DNA of 64,000 nucleotides, taken from Desulfonatronovibrio hydrogenovorans DSM 9292 (GTDB lineage Bacteria; Desulfobacterota; Desulfovibrionia; Desulfovibrionales; Desulfonatronovibrionaceae). The stretch is taken from positions 620,001 through 684,000 of the forward strand of contig NZ_JMKT01000008.1 in NCBI RefSeq assembly GCF_000686525.1. Reading direction: 5' to 3'. How positions within the stretch are numbered: position 1 is the first letter of the stretch; each line of letters starts with the position of its first letter. The position numbers were made by a program, and so were the translations under genes. The notes beneath the pieces were generated by a model. The model was not told the DNA's origin. It ran no database searches and saw only the letters and a list, made by a program, of their open reading frames with translations. Shown here one piece after another: positions 5,810-14,159 of the stretch.

Positions 5810-6463
5810 TTAATAGCCTTTTGGGCTGGGTGTTGTCTTGATCCTGGCCAGGCAGAGCCACAGGCCTCCAAAAAAGTATTTTTGTTCCCTGATCATGTCC
5901 AGTTCCATCCTGGAAGAGACAAGCCCCTGCAGTCCTCCGTTGTTCATGAAGGAAAGGTAGTTTCTGAAGTGGCGTCTCCCGGCCAGGCGTTCAGGTATGC
6001 AGGACAGGTAATGGGCTATCCTGGTGGAAAGCCCTTCAATCCGTCCGTGATCAAGCAGAGCTATAACACCGGCAGGCTTGATAATGCGAAGGGCCTCGTC
6101 CAGGATTTTCTCCTGGAGTGCTGTCTGGTGTTCATGCAGGGCAAGACTGATAAGGGCGCAGTCAAAAACATGGTCAGCAAAGCCGGTATTGGTGATGTCT
6201 TTCAGGTGGTACTCAATATCTTCAGGGGTCTGCTTTCCGGCTATCTGGAGCATGGATGGGGATCTGTCCACTCCATGCGCCTTGATTCCATATTTATGCA
6301 AAAAAGCGCACTGGCGGCCGGTTCCACAGCCCAGGTCCACGACATTGCGGATGCCGCTGGAAAAAAGCAGCCTGCAGATGTCCCTGCGAACAGAATCCAG
6401 CAGGGGGTTCAGGACCAGGTCATAGACCCGGGATATGGTCTGATAGTCATCAGCAGGGTTCAT
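5810..6463 (-). CDS. Class I SAM-dependent methyltransferase
   Basis: A 217-residue methyltransferase. The SAM-binding motif I, VVDLGCGTGRQ, is at about residues 40-50, followed by HGVDRSPSML (end of strand 2) and FDCALISLALHE (motif IV region). This is the UbiE/COQ5-like or methyltransferase-11 fold. Substrate unknown. It overlaps the upstream HAD hydrolase gene by 4 bases (6460-6463), so the pair is coupled, and maf-pgpA follow. The C-terminal part (RRHFRNYLSFMNNGGLQGL) resembles class I enzymes acting on small hydrophobic molecules, but I would not name one. Confidence 0.85.
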   Translation of the reverse strand: MNPADDYQTISRVYDLVLNPLLDSVRRDICRLLFSSGIRNVVDLGCGTGRQCAFLHKYGIKAHGVDRSPSMLQIAGKQTPEDIEYHLKDITNTGFADHVFDCALISLALHEHQTALQEKILDEALRIIKPAGVIALLDHGRIEGLSTRIAHYLSCIPERLAGRRHFRNYLSFMNNGGLQGLVSSRMELDMIREQKYFFGGLWLCLARIKTTPSPKGY

Positions 6464-7077
6464 GGATGGTCCTGGTAAAAGCTGGAGAATTCCTGAAAAA
6501 AAGATTCTTTGTCAGTGTAATGGATGGCGTGGATTCCCCTGGACCTGGCCCGGAGCACGTGGGGGAGGTGGTCGTCAATAAAGACGATATCCTCTGGCCG
6601 GGCCTTGATCCATTTGGTCAGCTTTTCAAAGATTACCGGATCATTTTTGCTGAGGCCAAGATGAAAGCTGTTAAAGACATGGTCGAAGTGTCCGAAAAAA
6701 TTATCCCGCTCATTCAGTTCATCCAGCCAGTTGACCTGATCGCTCAAGATGGCGGTTTTGACTTTCTGGTTCCGGAGTCTGACAACAAGCTCCAGCATCC
6801 AGGGCCGGAGGACAAAACCTGACAGAATCATGTTTTTCAGCTGAATATTGTTACCCTTGATTCTGGTCTGCCATTTGAATTCCTTCCAGAAATCATCTTC
6901 TGATGCCTTGCCTACAAGATAGCCGGAGGAAAGGATGATTTCCCTGGCAGTTTCAAACACTTGATCCCGGCTAAGGGAGGCTTGCTCAGCCATGGCGTGG
7001 AGACCGGCCACAAAGCCCTCTTCAGCCAGAACTCCGCCATAATCAAATACAGCCCATTTTATTATCCAGTGGTTCAT
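6460..7077 (-). CDS. HAD-family hydrolase, subfamily IA type
   Basis: A 205-residue HAD-superfamily phosphatase-like protein. Motif I is FDYGGVLAEEG at residues 9-19; the nucleophile Asp is present but the second Asp of the usual DxD is a Gly, as in the YihX-like branch with FDLGGV. Motif II is AILSDQ, motif III a Lys in LGLSKNDPVIFEKL, and motif IV is IVFIDDHLPHV near 163-173. Likely dephosphorylates a small sugar phosphate or nucleotide. First gene of the leftward operon HAD-methyltransferase-maf-pgpA. The 215 bases upstream (7078-7292) contain no gene. Confidence 0.85.
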   Translation of the reverse strand: MNHWIIKWAVFDYGGVLAEEGFVAGLHAMAEQASLSRDQVFETAREIILSSGYLVGKASEDDFWKEFKWQTRIKGNNIQLKNMILSGFVLRPWMLELVVRLRNQKVKTAILSDQVNWLDELNERDNFFGHFDHVFNSFHLGLSKNDPVIFEKLTKWIKARPEDIVFIDDHLPHVLRARSRGIHAIHYTDKESFFQEFSSFYQDHP

Positions 7078-7292
7078 TTTGACCTTCCCTGAAAATCTTT
7101 TTTTTAGCTAAGGGTTGCGTGGGAAAACTGAGCTTTCAGCACCGGGTTAGCCGACTGCTGAAGATCTGTCAGCTGGCTGCCTTGGGGCCAAGTGTTCCAG
7201 CCTGCACCTGCTCACAGCCCGCGCTCCTGAACTGCTCATTCCTCTGTACAACAGCCATAACAATGGCCAGTAGTTTGCCTGGCTGATGATTT

Positions 7293-8465
7293 CTATGGGT
7301 CAGAAAGTGGATTCTGGGCCAGAGAAGCAAAAGCCTGCCTGGTCAGATTAAGATCCTGGTCACTCATGTCCGCCCTTAAGGACAACCTGAGCCTGGCCGA
7401 TCCGGCAGGAACCGTAGGGGGTCTGACCGCACCTGCAAATAAACCCATGGTAACCAGCTTTTGCTGCGCTTTGATGACAATGGGGCTGTCTTTTAAAATT
7501 ACCGGAATGATCTGAGTGGAGCTCTGGCCGGTGTCAAAGCCTGCTTCATCCAGAAAGCCTTTCATATTCCCGGCCATATTGATGAGGCTGTTTCCTGGTG
7601 GCCGGCTGATTATTTCATCCAGAGCAGCCAGGCTGGCTCCGACAGCGGCCGGGGGAAGGGCAGTGGAATAGATGAAGGCCCGTCCTCTGTTGATTATCAG
7701 GTCAATAATTGTCCGGCTGGAAGCAATGTATCCGCCGTATGAGCCAAGGGCCTTGCTAAAGGTCCCCATGTGCACATCTATTTCCTTTTCCAGGCCCAGC
7801 TCATGGGCCAGCCCCCGGCCCTGTCCGAGAATTCCTGTGGCATGAGACTCGTCCACAACCACCAATACTTTGTTCTTCTTGCATAATCCGACTATTTCCT
7901 CTAAAGGAGCCCTATCTCCGTCCATGCTGAAAACCGAGTCTGTGACCAGGATTTTGGCTGGATGCTCCCTGTGTTTTGTCAGCAGGTAGCCAAGGTGATC
8001 CATATCAGTGTGGCGATAGCGGACCTGCCTGGACCTGGACAGCACTGTGGCGTCAATAATGGAAGCATGATTAAGGCGATCAGAAAAGACCAGGGTGTCC
8101 CGACCGGCCAGAGCACCAAGAATGCACAGGTTGGCTGCATAGCCTGAGCCCGCCACCAGGGCCTTTTCCTGTTTTTTGAACCGGGCCAGAGTGGTTTCCA
8201 GTTCATTGTATATATGGTAGTTTCCGGTTATCAGCCTGGAGGCAGAACCGGACGTGCCATATTTTTCAACGGCCCTGATGGAAGCCTGCTTCAATGTTTC
8301 TGTGCCAGAGAGTCCCAGGTAATTGTTGGAGGCCAGGTTGAGCAGTTTTTGACCGTTTAGCTCAAGGTAAAGGTCTGCACCGTAGTCTATGCCGGGTATG
8401 GCCCTCAGGTCCTGTCCGGCAGCCAGCCTGTTCAGGTCCCGGGAGAATCTGTCGGTTTTCTGCAT
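7293..8465 (-). CDS. bioF: 8-amino-7-oxononanoate synthase (BioF) or related alpha-oxoamine synthase
   Basis: PLP-dependent enzyme of 390 residues from the start chosen at ATG 8465 (MQKTDRF); the frame stays open upstream to 8657 but that part covers the divergent rfbC start and lacks family similarity. Conserved features: YLGLSG and GTSGSASRLITGNYHIYNELE in the N-terminal third, VDESHATGILG, and the PLP lysine in GTFSKALGSYGGY. The family condenses an acyl-CoA or acyl-ACP with an amino acid; BioF makes the biotin precursor from pimeloyl thioester and alanine. The close relative glycine C-acetyltransferase cannot be excluded, since no other bio gene is adjacent. Confidence 0.85.
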   Translation of the reverse strand: MQKTDRFSRDLNRLAAGQDLRAIPGIDYGADLYLELNGQKLLNLASNNYLGLSGTETLKQASIRAVEKYGTSGSASRLITGNYHIYNELETTLARFKKQEKALVAGSGYAANLCILGALAGRDTLVFSDRLNHASIIDATVLSRSRQVRYRHTDMDHLGYLLTKHREHPAKILVTDSVFSMDGDRAPLEEIVGLCKKNKVLVVVDESHATGILGQGRGLAHELGLEKEIDVHMGTFSKALGSYGGYIASSRTIIDLIINRGRAFIYSTALPPAAVGASLAALDEIISRPPGNSLINMAGNMKGFLDEAGFDTGQSSTQIIPVILKDSPIVIKAQQKLVTMGLFAGAVRPPTVPAGSARLRLSLRADMSDQDLNLTRQAFASLAQNPLSDP

Positions 8466-8510
8466 CAGGCTGATCTCTGTTGAATAATGTTTTGCCAGGG
8501 GTGAATTTTC

Positions 8511-9062
8511 ATGAAGTTGAGTCCCACATCCTTTCCCGGTCTTTTTGTTGTTTTGCCCAAAGTGTTCCAGGACCACCGGGGTTTTTTCATGGAGTTCTAC
8601 AGTAAAAAAACTTATGCGGACCAGGGCCTTGACCTGGATTTTGTTCAGGACAATCATGCCCTGTCAAGTTCCAAAGGAGTCCTGAGAGGGCTTCACTTCC
8701 AGGTCCCTCCCATGGATCAGGCCAAACTGGTCCGGGTAACCAGGGGGGCGGTCCAGGATGTGGTGGTTGATCTGAGGTCTGATTCTCCCACCTATGGCAA
8801 ATGGTTTTCCATAGAGCTTTCAGCCTCAAATTTCAAGCAGCTTCTCATCCCCAGGGGGTTTGCGCATGGATATCTGACCCTGGAGGAAAATACTGAGTTC
8901 CAGTACAAGGTTGATGCCTTTTATGATCCGGAGTGCGAAAGAGGGATTCGCTATGACGATCCCGGCCTGAAAATAAACTGGCTTGAGAAAACACCGATTT
9001 TGTCGGACAAGGACAGGAATCTGCCCGGCTTAAATGAGTTTGAAAGTCCGTTCAGACTTTAG
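8511..9062 (+). CDS. rfbC: dTDP-4-dehydrorhamnose 3,5-epimerase
   Basis: A 183-residue cupin-fold epimerase of the dTDP-L-rhamnose pathway for cell-surface polysaccharide. Motifs: VFQDHRGFFMEFY (substrate binding) at about residues 18-30, FVQDNHALSS, GVLRGLHFQ with the catalytic His at about 56-64, GYLTLEENTEFQYKVDAFYDP with the catalytic Tyr, and ERGIRYDDP. Length is normal. Start ATG 8511 is divergent from bioF with 45 bases between the starts. No other rhamnose gene is next to it. A hairpin terminator follows at 9083-9131. Confidence 0.95.
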   Translation: MKLSPTSFPGLFVVLPKVFQDHRGFFMEFYSKKTYADQGLDLDFVQDNHALSSSKGVLRGLHFQVPPMDQAKLVRVTRGAVQDVVVDLRSDSPTYGKWFSIELSASNFKQLLIPRGFAHGYLTLEENTEFQYKVDAFYDPECERGIRYDDPGLKINWLEKTPILSDKDRNLPGLNEFESPFRL

Positions 9063-9082
9063 GGTCAAAGACAATGCAGAGA

Positions 9083-9131
9083 AACCAGTCAAAAATCCTA
9101 CGGTTTTTTGGGAAACTGGTTCTGTTTTTTT
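9083..9131 (+). terminator. Rho-independent terminator after rfbC
   Basis: AACCAGT (9083-9089) pairs with ACTGGTT (9115-9121), and inside it CAAAAA pairs with TTTTTG; a run of seven T follows at 9125. It separates rfbC from the qrc operon. Confidence 0.6.
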
Positions 9132-9185
9132 GCTCCCAGGGTCCTGGAACAGCCAGAATTGTTTTGTGAATTTTTTCTTTTGCTC

Positions 9186-9215
9186 TTGACACCCAAGGCC
9201 TGTCTTGCATAGTGT
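9186..9215 (+). promoter_or_regulatory. Possible promoter of the qrc operon
   Basis: TTGACA (9186-9191), 18 bases, TAGTGT (9210-9215). The -35 box is perfect, the -10 box weak. It lies 110 bases before qrcA and after the rfbC terminator, in the only gap where the operon promoter can be. Confidence 0.35.
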
Positions 9216-9324
9216 GGCTGAAATATTTCGTCGAAAAAATGGCTCAATATCTGCGCAGAGTCCTTGAGATTGTTTCAAAGGGCTTTAATGATATTTTGAT
9301 ATAAATTTCTAATACAGGGACGGA

Positions 9325-9879
9325 ATGGAGGAAAAAGTGGCGGAAAAAAAGAAAAGCTATTTGTTGCTCCCCTTTGTAGTGGGCTTTATCGGCGCGCTCG
9401 TAATTGGATGGGGCATTTTTCCCAAGCTGCTGTTCAGTGAAAAACAGCAGCCTTTCTGGTTCAGTCACGTCTCTCATGTAGAAGTGGTGGGCATGGACTG
9501 TTATGACTGTCACTACTACTATGAAGACGGTTCATTTTCCGGAATCCCGACTACTGAAGAGTGTTCAGTCTGTCACATGGACGTGATGTTCGACGATCCT
9601 GATGAGATTGTATTTGTGGAAGAGTACGTCTGGGAGGAGAAAGAGGTCCCCTGGCTGATTTATCAGAAGCAGCCGGACAATGTTTATTTTTCTCATATTG
9701 CCCATGAAATGTACGACTGCACAACTTGTCATCCTGATGTGGCGACCGCTGAAAGCTGGCCCAAGTACTATGAGAACAGGCTGACCAAGTACAGCAGAGA
9801 CACCATGAAGATGTGGGAGTGTGAGCGCTGCCATGCTGAAACGGGTACCAGCAACGCTTGCTATGTATGTCACAAATAA
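9325..9879 (+). CDS. qrcA: QrcA, membrane-anchored multiheme cytochrome c of the menaquinone reductase complex
   Basis: First subunit of Qrc, which takes electrons from periplasmic type I cytochrome c3 and reduces menaquinone in sulfate reducers. An uncleaved membrane anchor spans about residues 11-35 (YLLLPFVVGFIGALVIGWGIF), followed by a periplasmic domain with five CXXCH heme sites: CYDCH, CSVCH, CTTCH, CERCH and CYVCH, plus FSHVSH and FSHIAH segments with likely axial His. The Desulfovibrio protein has been described as hexaheme; I see five canonical motifs. Either ATG 9325 or GTG 9337 could be the start: GGAGG at 9327-9331 is well spaced for the GTG, not for the ATG. qrcB follows after 13 bases. 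Confidence 0.92.
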   Translation: MEEKVAEKKKSYLLLPFVVGFIGALVIGWGIFPKLLFSEKQQPFWFSHVSHVEVVGMDCYDCHYYYEDGSFSGIPTTEECSVCHMDVMFDDPDEIVFVEEYVWEEKEVPWLIYQKQPDNVYFSHIAHEMYDCTTCHPDVATAESWPKYYENRLTKYSRDTMKMWECERCHAETGTSNACYVCHK

Positions 9880-9892
9880 AAAGGGGTAAAAG

Positions 9893-11944
9893 ATGGCACT
9901 TGATAGAAGAAGTTTTATTACCTTTGTAGTCGGCGGAGCTGCCGGGACACTATTTACCCCGGTGCCCTGGAAACTGACGGATGATGTATCCATTTGGACC
10001 CAGAACTGGCCCTGGATTCCCCAGCTGGAGTATGGTGAACTCTACACCCTGAAGTCCACCTGTAAACTTTGTCCGGCCGGATGCGGACTGGATATCCAGA
10101 CCGTGGCCGGAAGACCGGTTACAGCCAAGGGCGATCCTGAGCATCCGTTAAGCCAGGGCGGTGTCTGTCCTTTGGGCGGGTGTTCAGTACAACTCCTTTA
10201 CAGTCCTGCCAGGGTCAAAGGACCCATGAAAAAGACCGGTCCGGGAAGGTTTGAGTCCATAAGCTGGGAAGAAGCCAGGCAGATGGTGGTTGAAAAACTT
10301 TCCAACATTAAAGGGACCAATGGTCTGGCATTGATCAGCGGGGATGAAAACGGCACGATCAACCAAGTCCTGTCCGGGTTTGTCGCTTCCATGGGCGGCA
10401 CCGGGTTTTATCAGATGCCCGGAGATGCTGCAGATGCAGACAGGGCCTGGAAGCTGATGAACGGTCAGGGTCGGATCGGCTATGACCTGGAAAACTCCGA
10501 TTACGTCCTGATGCTGGGAGCAGATGTTCTGTCCAGCTGGGGAACTGTTGTCCGCAATCAAAAGGCCTTTGGTGCAAAAACAGGCAAATATGTTTATGCT
10601 GGTCCCATCCAGACTGGATCGGCAGCGGTTTCGGACCAATGGGTCCCGGTCAGACCCGGTCAGGAACAGTCCCTTGCCCTGGGCATCTGCTATCATCTCC
10701 TTGCCGAAGGAAGAGGGCTTGAAGCTTATCCTGGTTTTGGCGCAGTCCGCAGAAACATTATGGCCAATTATGATCCGGCCAAGGTCAGTGCGGCCACTGG
10801 TCTGCCTGCAGAAGAGATCAGGAATATCGCCATGGAACTGCTGAGGGCGAACAAACCTTTGGTAATATCCGGTTCGGATTTTGGTCAGGGATCAGGAGCC
10901 ATGGGTGTAGCTTCAGGCGTCCTGGTGAACATGCTTCTGGGCAATTTCAACCAGGAAGGCGGTCTGGTCGCTCTTCCTGAATCCCCCAAGGTCATTGAGT
11001 CAGCCCTTGCCCCGGAGCAGGTGGCGGCCAACAGCCTGGTCAAGCTGATGAGCGATATCAATGCCGGACAAAACGTTCCAGAAGCTGTCCTGGTTTACGA
11101 GGCCAACCCTGTTTACGCACTGCCTCAGGCTGAACAGGCTGCCAAGGCCTATGAGGCGATTCCCTTCAAGGTCAGCTTCAGTACCTTTATGGATGAAACT
11201 GCCAAGCTGTCTGATCTGGTGCTTCCCAATTCTCATTACCTGGAAAGGCTGGACGATGCATATACTCCTTATGGATCAGGCCGGATGGTTTACAGTGCTG
11301 CCAGACCGGTCATTGACCCCATATTCGACACCAAGGAGACAGCTGAGTTCATCTTTGAGCTGGCCTCTCAGCTGGATATCAGCCTGGGCTTCAATTCCCT
11401 GGAAAGAGTGATGCAGGCCAAGGCTTCAGCCCTTGGCGGCAACTGGAGAAACATATCCAGAGGCGAAGTCCTTTCCCAGCCAGCCAGGGTGGACCAGGAC
11501 CAGCTTTCTCTGCCTCAGACCCTGGGAGCAGCAGCTGAAAACGGAAACGGGGAGTATCCTCTTTATCTGGCTCCCCAGGCCAAGATGCGGATTGGAAACG
11601 AAAGAATAGCCATTCCTCCCTTTGCAACAGTCACCATTAAGGAAAGTGAGCTTTCTGCCAAGGGATTTTATGTCCAGATGAACAGTGCCACTGCCTTTAA
11701 ACACAACCTCAGGCAGGGGCAGGCCGTAACTCTGGCCTCGGAAGCTGGAACCTGCAGGGCCCTGGTCAATATTACGGAAGCTGTCATGGATGACGTTGTA
11801 GCGGTGCTTATGGGCTTTGGCCACACGGCCTGGGACGAGTTCAGCCAGGGTAAGGGCGACAATGTCTTTAAGCTGCTGACCGTAACTTCCGAGCGTGGCA
11901 CAGATATACCGGTCTGGAACAGAACCAGAGTAAGGATCGCTTAA
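9893..11944 (+). CDS. qrcB: QrcB, molybdopterin-oxidoreductase-like subunit of Qrc
   Basis: Protein of 683 residues of the complex iron-sulfur molybdoenzyme superfamily. A twin-arginine signal with DRRSFITFVVGGAAG (about residues 4-18) points to folded export to the periplasm. A 4Fe-4S site follows: CKLCPAGCGLDI at about 57-68 and GVCPLGGC near 90-97. The rest has the molybdoenzyme fold (DYVLMLGADVLSSW, SDLVLPNSHYLERLDDAY). The Desulfovibrio subunit is known to contain no molybdenum and acts as structural or electron-transfer part. The C-terminal third is the formate-dehydrogenase-type beta-barrel domain. Located between qrcA and qrcC (30 bases) in the usual order. Confidence 0.95.
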   Translation: MALDRRSFITFVVGGAAGTLFTPVPWKLTDDVSIWTQNWPWIPQLEYGELYTLKSTCKLCPAGCGLDIQTVAGRPVTAKGDPEHPLSQGGVCPLGGCSVQLLYSPARVKGPMKKTGPGRFESISWEEARQMVVEKLSNIKGTNGLALISGDENGTINQVLSGFVASMGGTGFYQMPGDAADADRAWKLMNGQGRIGYDLENSDYVLMLGADVLSSWGTVVRNQKAFGAKTGKYVYAGPIQTGSAAVSDQWVPVRPGQEQSLALGICYHLLAEGRGLEAYPGFGAVRRNIMANYDPAKVSAATGLPAEEIRNIAMELLRANKPLVISGSDFGQGSGAMGVASGVLVNMLLGNFNQEGGLVALPESPKVIESALAPEQVAANSLVKLMSDINAGQNVPEAVLVYEANPVYALPQAEQAAKAYEAIPFKVSFSTFMDETAKLSDLVLPNSHYLERLDDAYTPYGSGRMVYSAARPVIDPIFDTKETAEFIFELASQLDISLGFNSLERVMQAKASALGGNWRNISRGEVLSQPARVDQDQLSLPQTLGAAAENGNGEYPLYLAPQAKMRIGNERIAIPPFATVTIKESELSAKGFYVQMNSATAFKHNLRQGQAVTLASEAGTCRALVNITEAVMDDVVAVLMGFGHTAWDEFSQGKGDNVFKLLTVTSERGTDIPVWNRTRVRIA

Positions 11945-11974
11945 ATTCGTCTCTAAAGATACAAGAGGTAAAAA

Positions 11975-12751
11975 ATGGCAATATATAAGTTGAAAGAGTT
12001 TAAAATCAAATGGGGGATGGTCATTGATCTGGACAAGTGCACCGGATGCGGGGCATGCATGATCTCCTGCCAGGCCGAAAACAATATGGCCCCCATGCCT
12101 GATGCCACGGACAAGATGTATTCTCTGACCTGGATGCTGGTGTACAGGCTGACCAATGGCAAGTCCTTCCCGGACCATGACGTGGCCTATCTTCCTAGGC
12201 CCTGTGTCCAGTGCGGCAATCCCAATTGTGTCCCGGTCTGTCCGGTCATTGCCACCACCAAGGATGAAGAGGGCGGGATTGTAAGCCAGATTTCTCCCCG
12301 GTGTATCGGCTGCAGATACTGCATGGCTGCCTGTCCTTACCATTCAAGGTATTTCAACTGGCATGATCCGGTCTGGCCCCAAGGCATGGAAAAGACCCTG
12401 ACTCCTTTTACTTCAACCAGGCCCAGAGGTGTGGTGGAAAAATGTCATTACTGCCATCACCGGTTCAAGGCTGCCAAGGAAAAAGCCAGATACGACGGTC
12501 GCGACCCCATGAAACTTGGTGAGGACGACTACATTCCAGCCTGCGCTGAGAATTGTCCGACAGGCGCGATAACCTTCGGCGATCTGAAAAATCCTGAACA
12601 CAAAGTTGCCCAGCTGGCCAAAAGCCCTTACGCCTTCAGGCTTCTGGAAAGGCTTGGAACCGATCCCCAGCTTTATTACATGAGCAAGCGGGAATGGGTG
12701 CGCAGGCAGGGCGATAACTACCTTGAACATGAACCGACCAAAGGAGTGTAA
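11975..12751 (+). CDS. qrcC: QrcC, iron-sulfur subunit of Qrc
   Basis: A 258-residue periplasmic electron-transfer subunit with four cysteine groups typical of the DmsB/NrfC/PsrB family: CTGCGACMISC (about 23-33), CVQCGNPNCVPVCP (about 79-92), CIGCRYCMAACPY (about 112-124), and CHYCHHRF with CAENCPTGAI. In the Desulfovibrio complex this subunit carries three 4Fe-4S and one 3Fe-4S cluster. There is no signal peptide; it is presumably carried across with QrcB by the Tat pathway. A run GAGG lies before the start ATG. qrcD begins 3 bases after its stop. Confidence 0.95.
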   Translation: MAIYKLKEFKIKWGMVIDLDKCTGCGACMISCQAENNMAPMPDATDKMYSLTWMLVYRLTNGKSFPDHDVAYLPRPCVQCGNPNCVPVCPVIATTKDEEGGIVSQISPRCIGCRYCMAACPYHSRYFNWHDPVWPQGMEKTLTPFTSTRPRGVVEKCHYCHHRFKAAKEKARYDGRDPMKLGEDDYIPACAENCPTGAITFGDLKNPEHKVAQLAKSPYAFRLLERLGTDPQLYYMSKREWVRRQGDNYLEHEPTKGV

Positions 12752-12754
12752 GCA

Positions 12755-13984
12755 ATGTTTGATAAAGAATGGCTTCCCGAAGGCGTCGAAAGATGCTCTT
12801 TTGGCAAATTTGTGGTCTGGATCGGCTTCCTGGTTGTATTCGTGCTTATGGGTGTATACGCTTCCTACGTAGTCTGGAGCCAGGGCCTGATTACAACCGG
12901 TCTGAATAATTATTTCGCCTTTGGCCTGTGGATCGTCTTTGACCTGGCAGTAATCGCCCTGGGAGCCGGAGCCTTTTTCTCAGGCTTTTTGACCTACATC
13001 CTGAGGATAGATCAGCTCAAGAACATCATCAACCTGGCTGTGATAGTGGGGTTTGTGTGTTATTCAGGAGCCATGATCATCCTGACTCTGGAAGTTGGTC
13101 AGCCCCTGAGGGCCTGGTTCGGCTACTGGCACCCCAACGTCCACTCCATGCTGACCGAAGTAATATTCTGCATCACCTGTTACCTGATTGTTCTGATTAT
13201 TGAATTCATTCCATTAATCCTGGAGAACAGAAAATTGAACAAGGTCAGATTCCTGCACCATCTGGCCCATAATTTCCATGTATACATGCCTTTATTTGCA
13301 GGCATCGGAACCTTTCTTTCCTTTTTCCATCAGGGTTCCCTGGGCGGCATGTACGGTGTCCTGTTCAGCCAGCCTTTTGCCTATCGAGAAGGCTTCTTCA
13401 TCTGGCCCTGGACATTTTTCCTGTTTGTTGCCTCAGCCATAGCATCAGGCCCGGCATTCACCATGCTGGTGGCTACTTCCATGGAAAAGATCACCGGCCG
13501 CAAGCTGGTGGACTTTAAGACCAAGGCCCTCCTTGGAAAAATTGCCGGATCCCTTCTGGTTTTCTATCTGTTCTTCAAGATTCTGGATACCTGGCACTGG
13601 GCCATGCAGACCCTGCCCAGAATGGGGCTGACCTTCAGTCAGGTATACAATGAAGTTTACGGAACATGGCTCCTTTGGCTTGAGCTGGGCATCTGCGGCG
13701 TCATTCCAGCTGTTCTGCTGGTGGTGCCCAAGTTTCGCAACCAGCCTGGGCTCCTTTACCTGGGAGCCATCCTGGCCTGCATCGGCGTAGTGGTCAACAG
13801 ATTCGTATTCACGGTTCAGACCCTGGCCCATCCGGTCATGCCCTTTGATACCTGGCAGGTTTATGTGCCTGCCTGGACCGAATGGATGACCTGCATAGAG
13901 GTTACAGCCTATTGCATCCTGATTATCAGCCTGTCTTACCGGTATCTGCCGGTCTTTCCCCAGGAAAGAAGGCTTAATGGCTGA
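12755..13984 (+). CDS. qrcD: QrcD, NrfD/PsrC-type membrane subunit of Qrc
   Basis: Integral membrane protein of 409 residues with about ten hydrophobic helices, of the NrfD/PsrC family that holds the menaquinone site of the complex. Recognisable parts are the first helix FVVWIGFLVVFVLMGVYASYVV, FGLWIVFDLAVIALGAGAFFSG, the charged loop with ILRIDQLKNI, and LGQP-like EVGQPLRAWFGYWHPNVHSML, a conserved stretch of the family. It closes the operon qrcABCD and is followed 28 bases later by a strong terminator. Confidence 0.95.
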   Translation: MFDKEWLPEGVERCSFGKFVVWIGFLVVFVLMGVYASYVVWSQGLITTGLNNYFAFGLWIVFDLAVIALGAGAFFSGFLTYILRIDQLKNIINLAVIVGFVCYSGAMIILTLEVGQPLRAWFGYWHPNVHSMLTEVIFCITCYLIVLIIEFIPLILENRKLNKVRFLHHLAHNFHVYMPLFAGIGTFLSFFHQGSLGGMYGVLFSQPFAYREGFFIWPWTFFLFVASAIASGPAFTMLVATSMEKITGRKLVDFKTKALLGKIAGSLLVFYLFFKILDTWHWAMQTLPRMGLTFSQVYNEVYGTWLLWLELGICGVIPAVLLVVPKFRNQPGLLYLGAILACIGVVVNRFVFTVQTLAHPVMPFDTWQVYVPAWTEWMTCIEVTAYCILIISLSYRYLPVFPQERRLNG

Positions 13985-14012
13985 TAGTTTCTGAAATACA
14001 TACTCCAAAACT

Positions 14013-14043
14013 GGGGCATCCTTTAGGGTGCCCCTTTTTTTTG
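14013..14043 (+). terminator. Rho-independent terminator of the qrc operon
   Basis: GGGGCATCC (14013-14021) pairs with GGGTGCCCC (14026-14034) over a 4-base loop with one G-T pair, followed by an uninterrupted run of T from 14035. Confidence 0.9.
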
Positions 14044-14159
14044 GCCCAGGCTCATGGAGTGGTTTGGAAAAAAGCTTGTTGAAAGTATTGGTAAAATAAA
14101 ATATATATTATGAATATTTTAAAAAATATACTTTGCCCGGAATAAAGCGAGGAAGATTG

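Noticed and set aside
11426-12343. Minus-strand open frame of 305 codons
   Set aside because: Antisense to the ends of qrcB and qrcC, both of which are strongly supported by conserved motifs.
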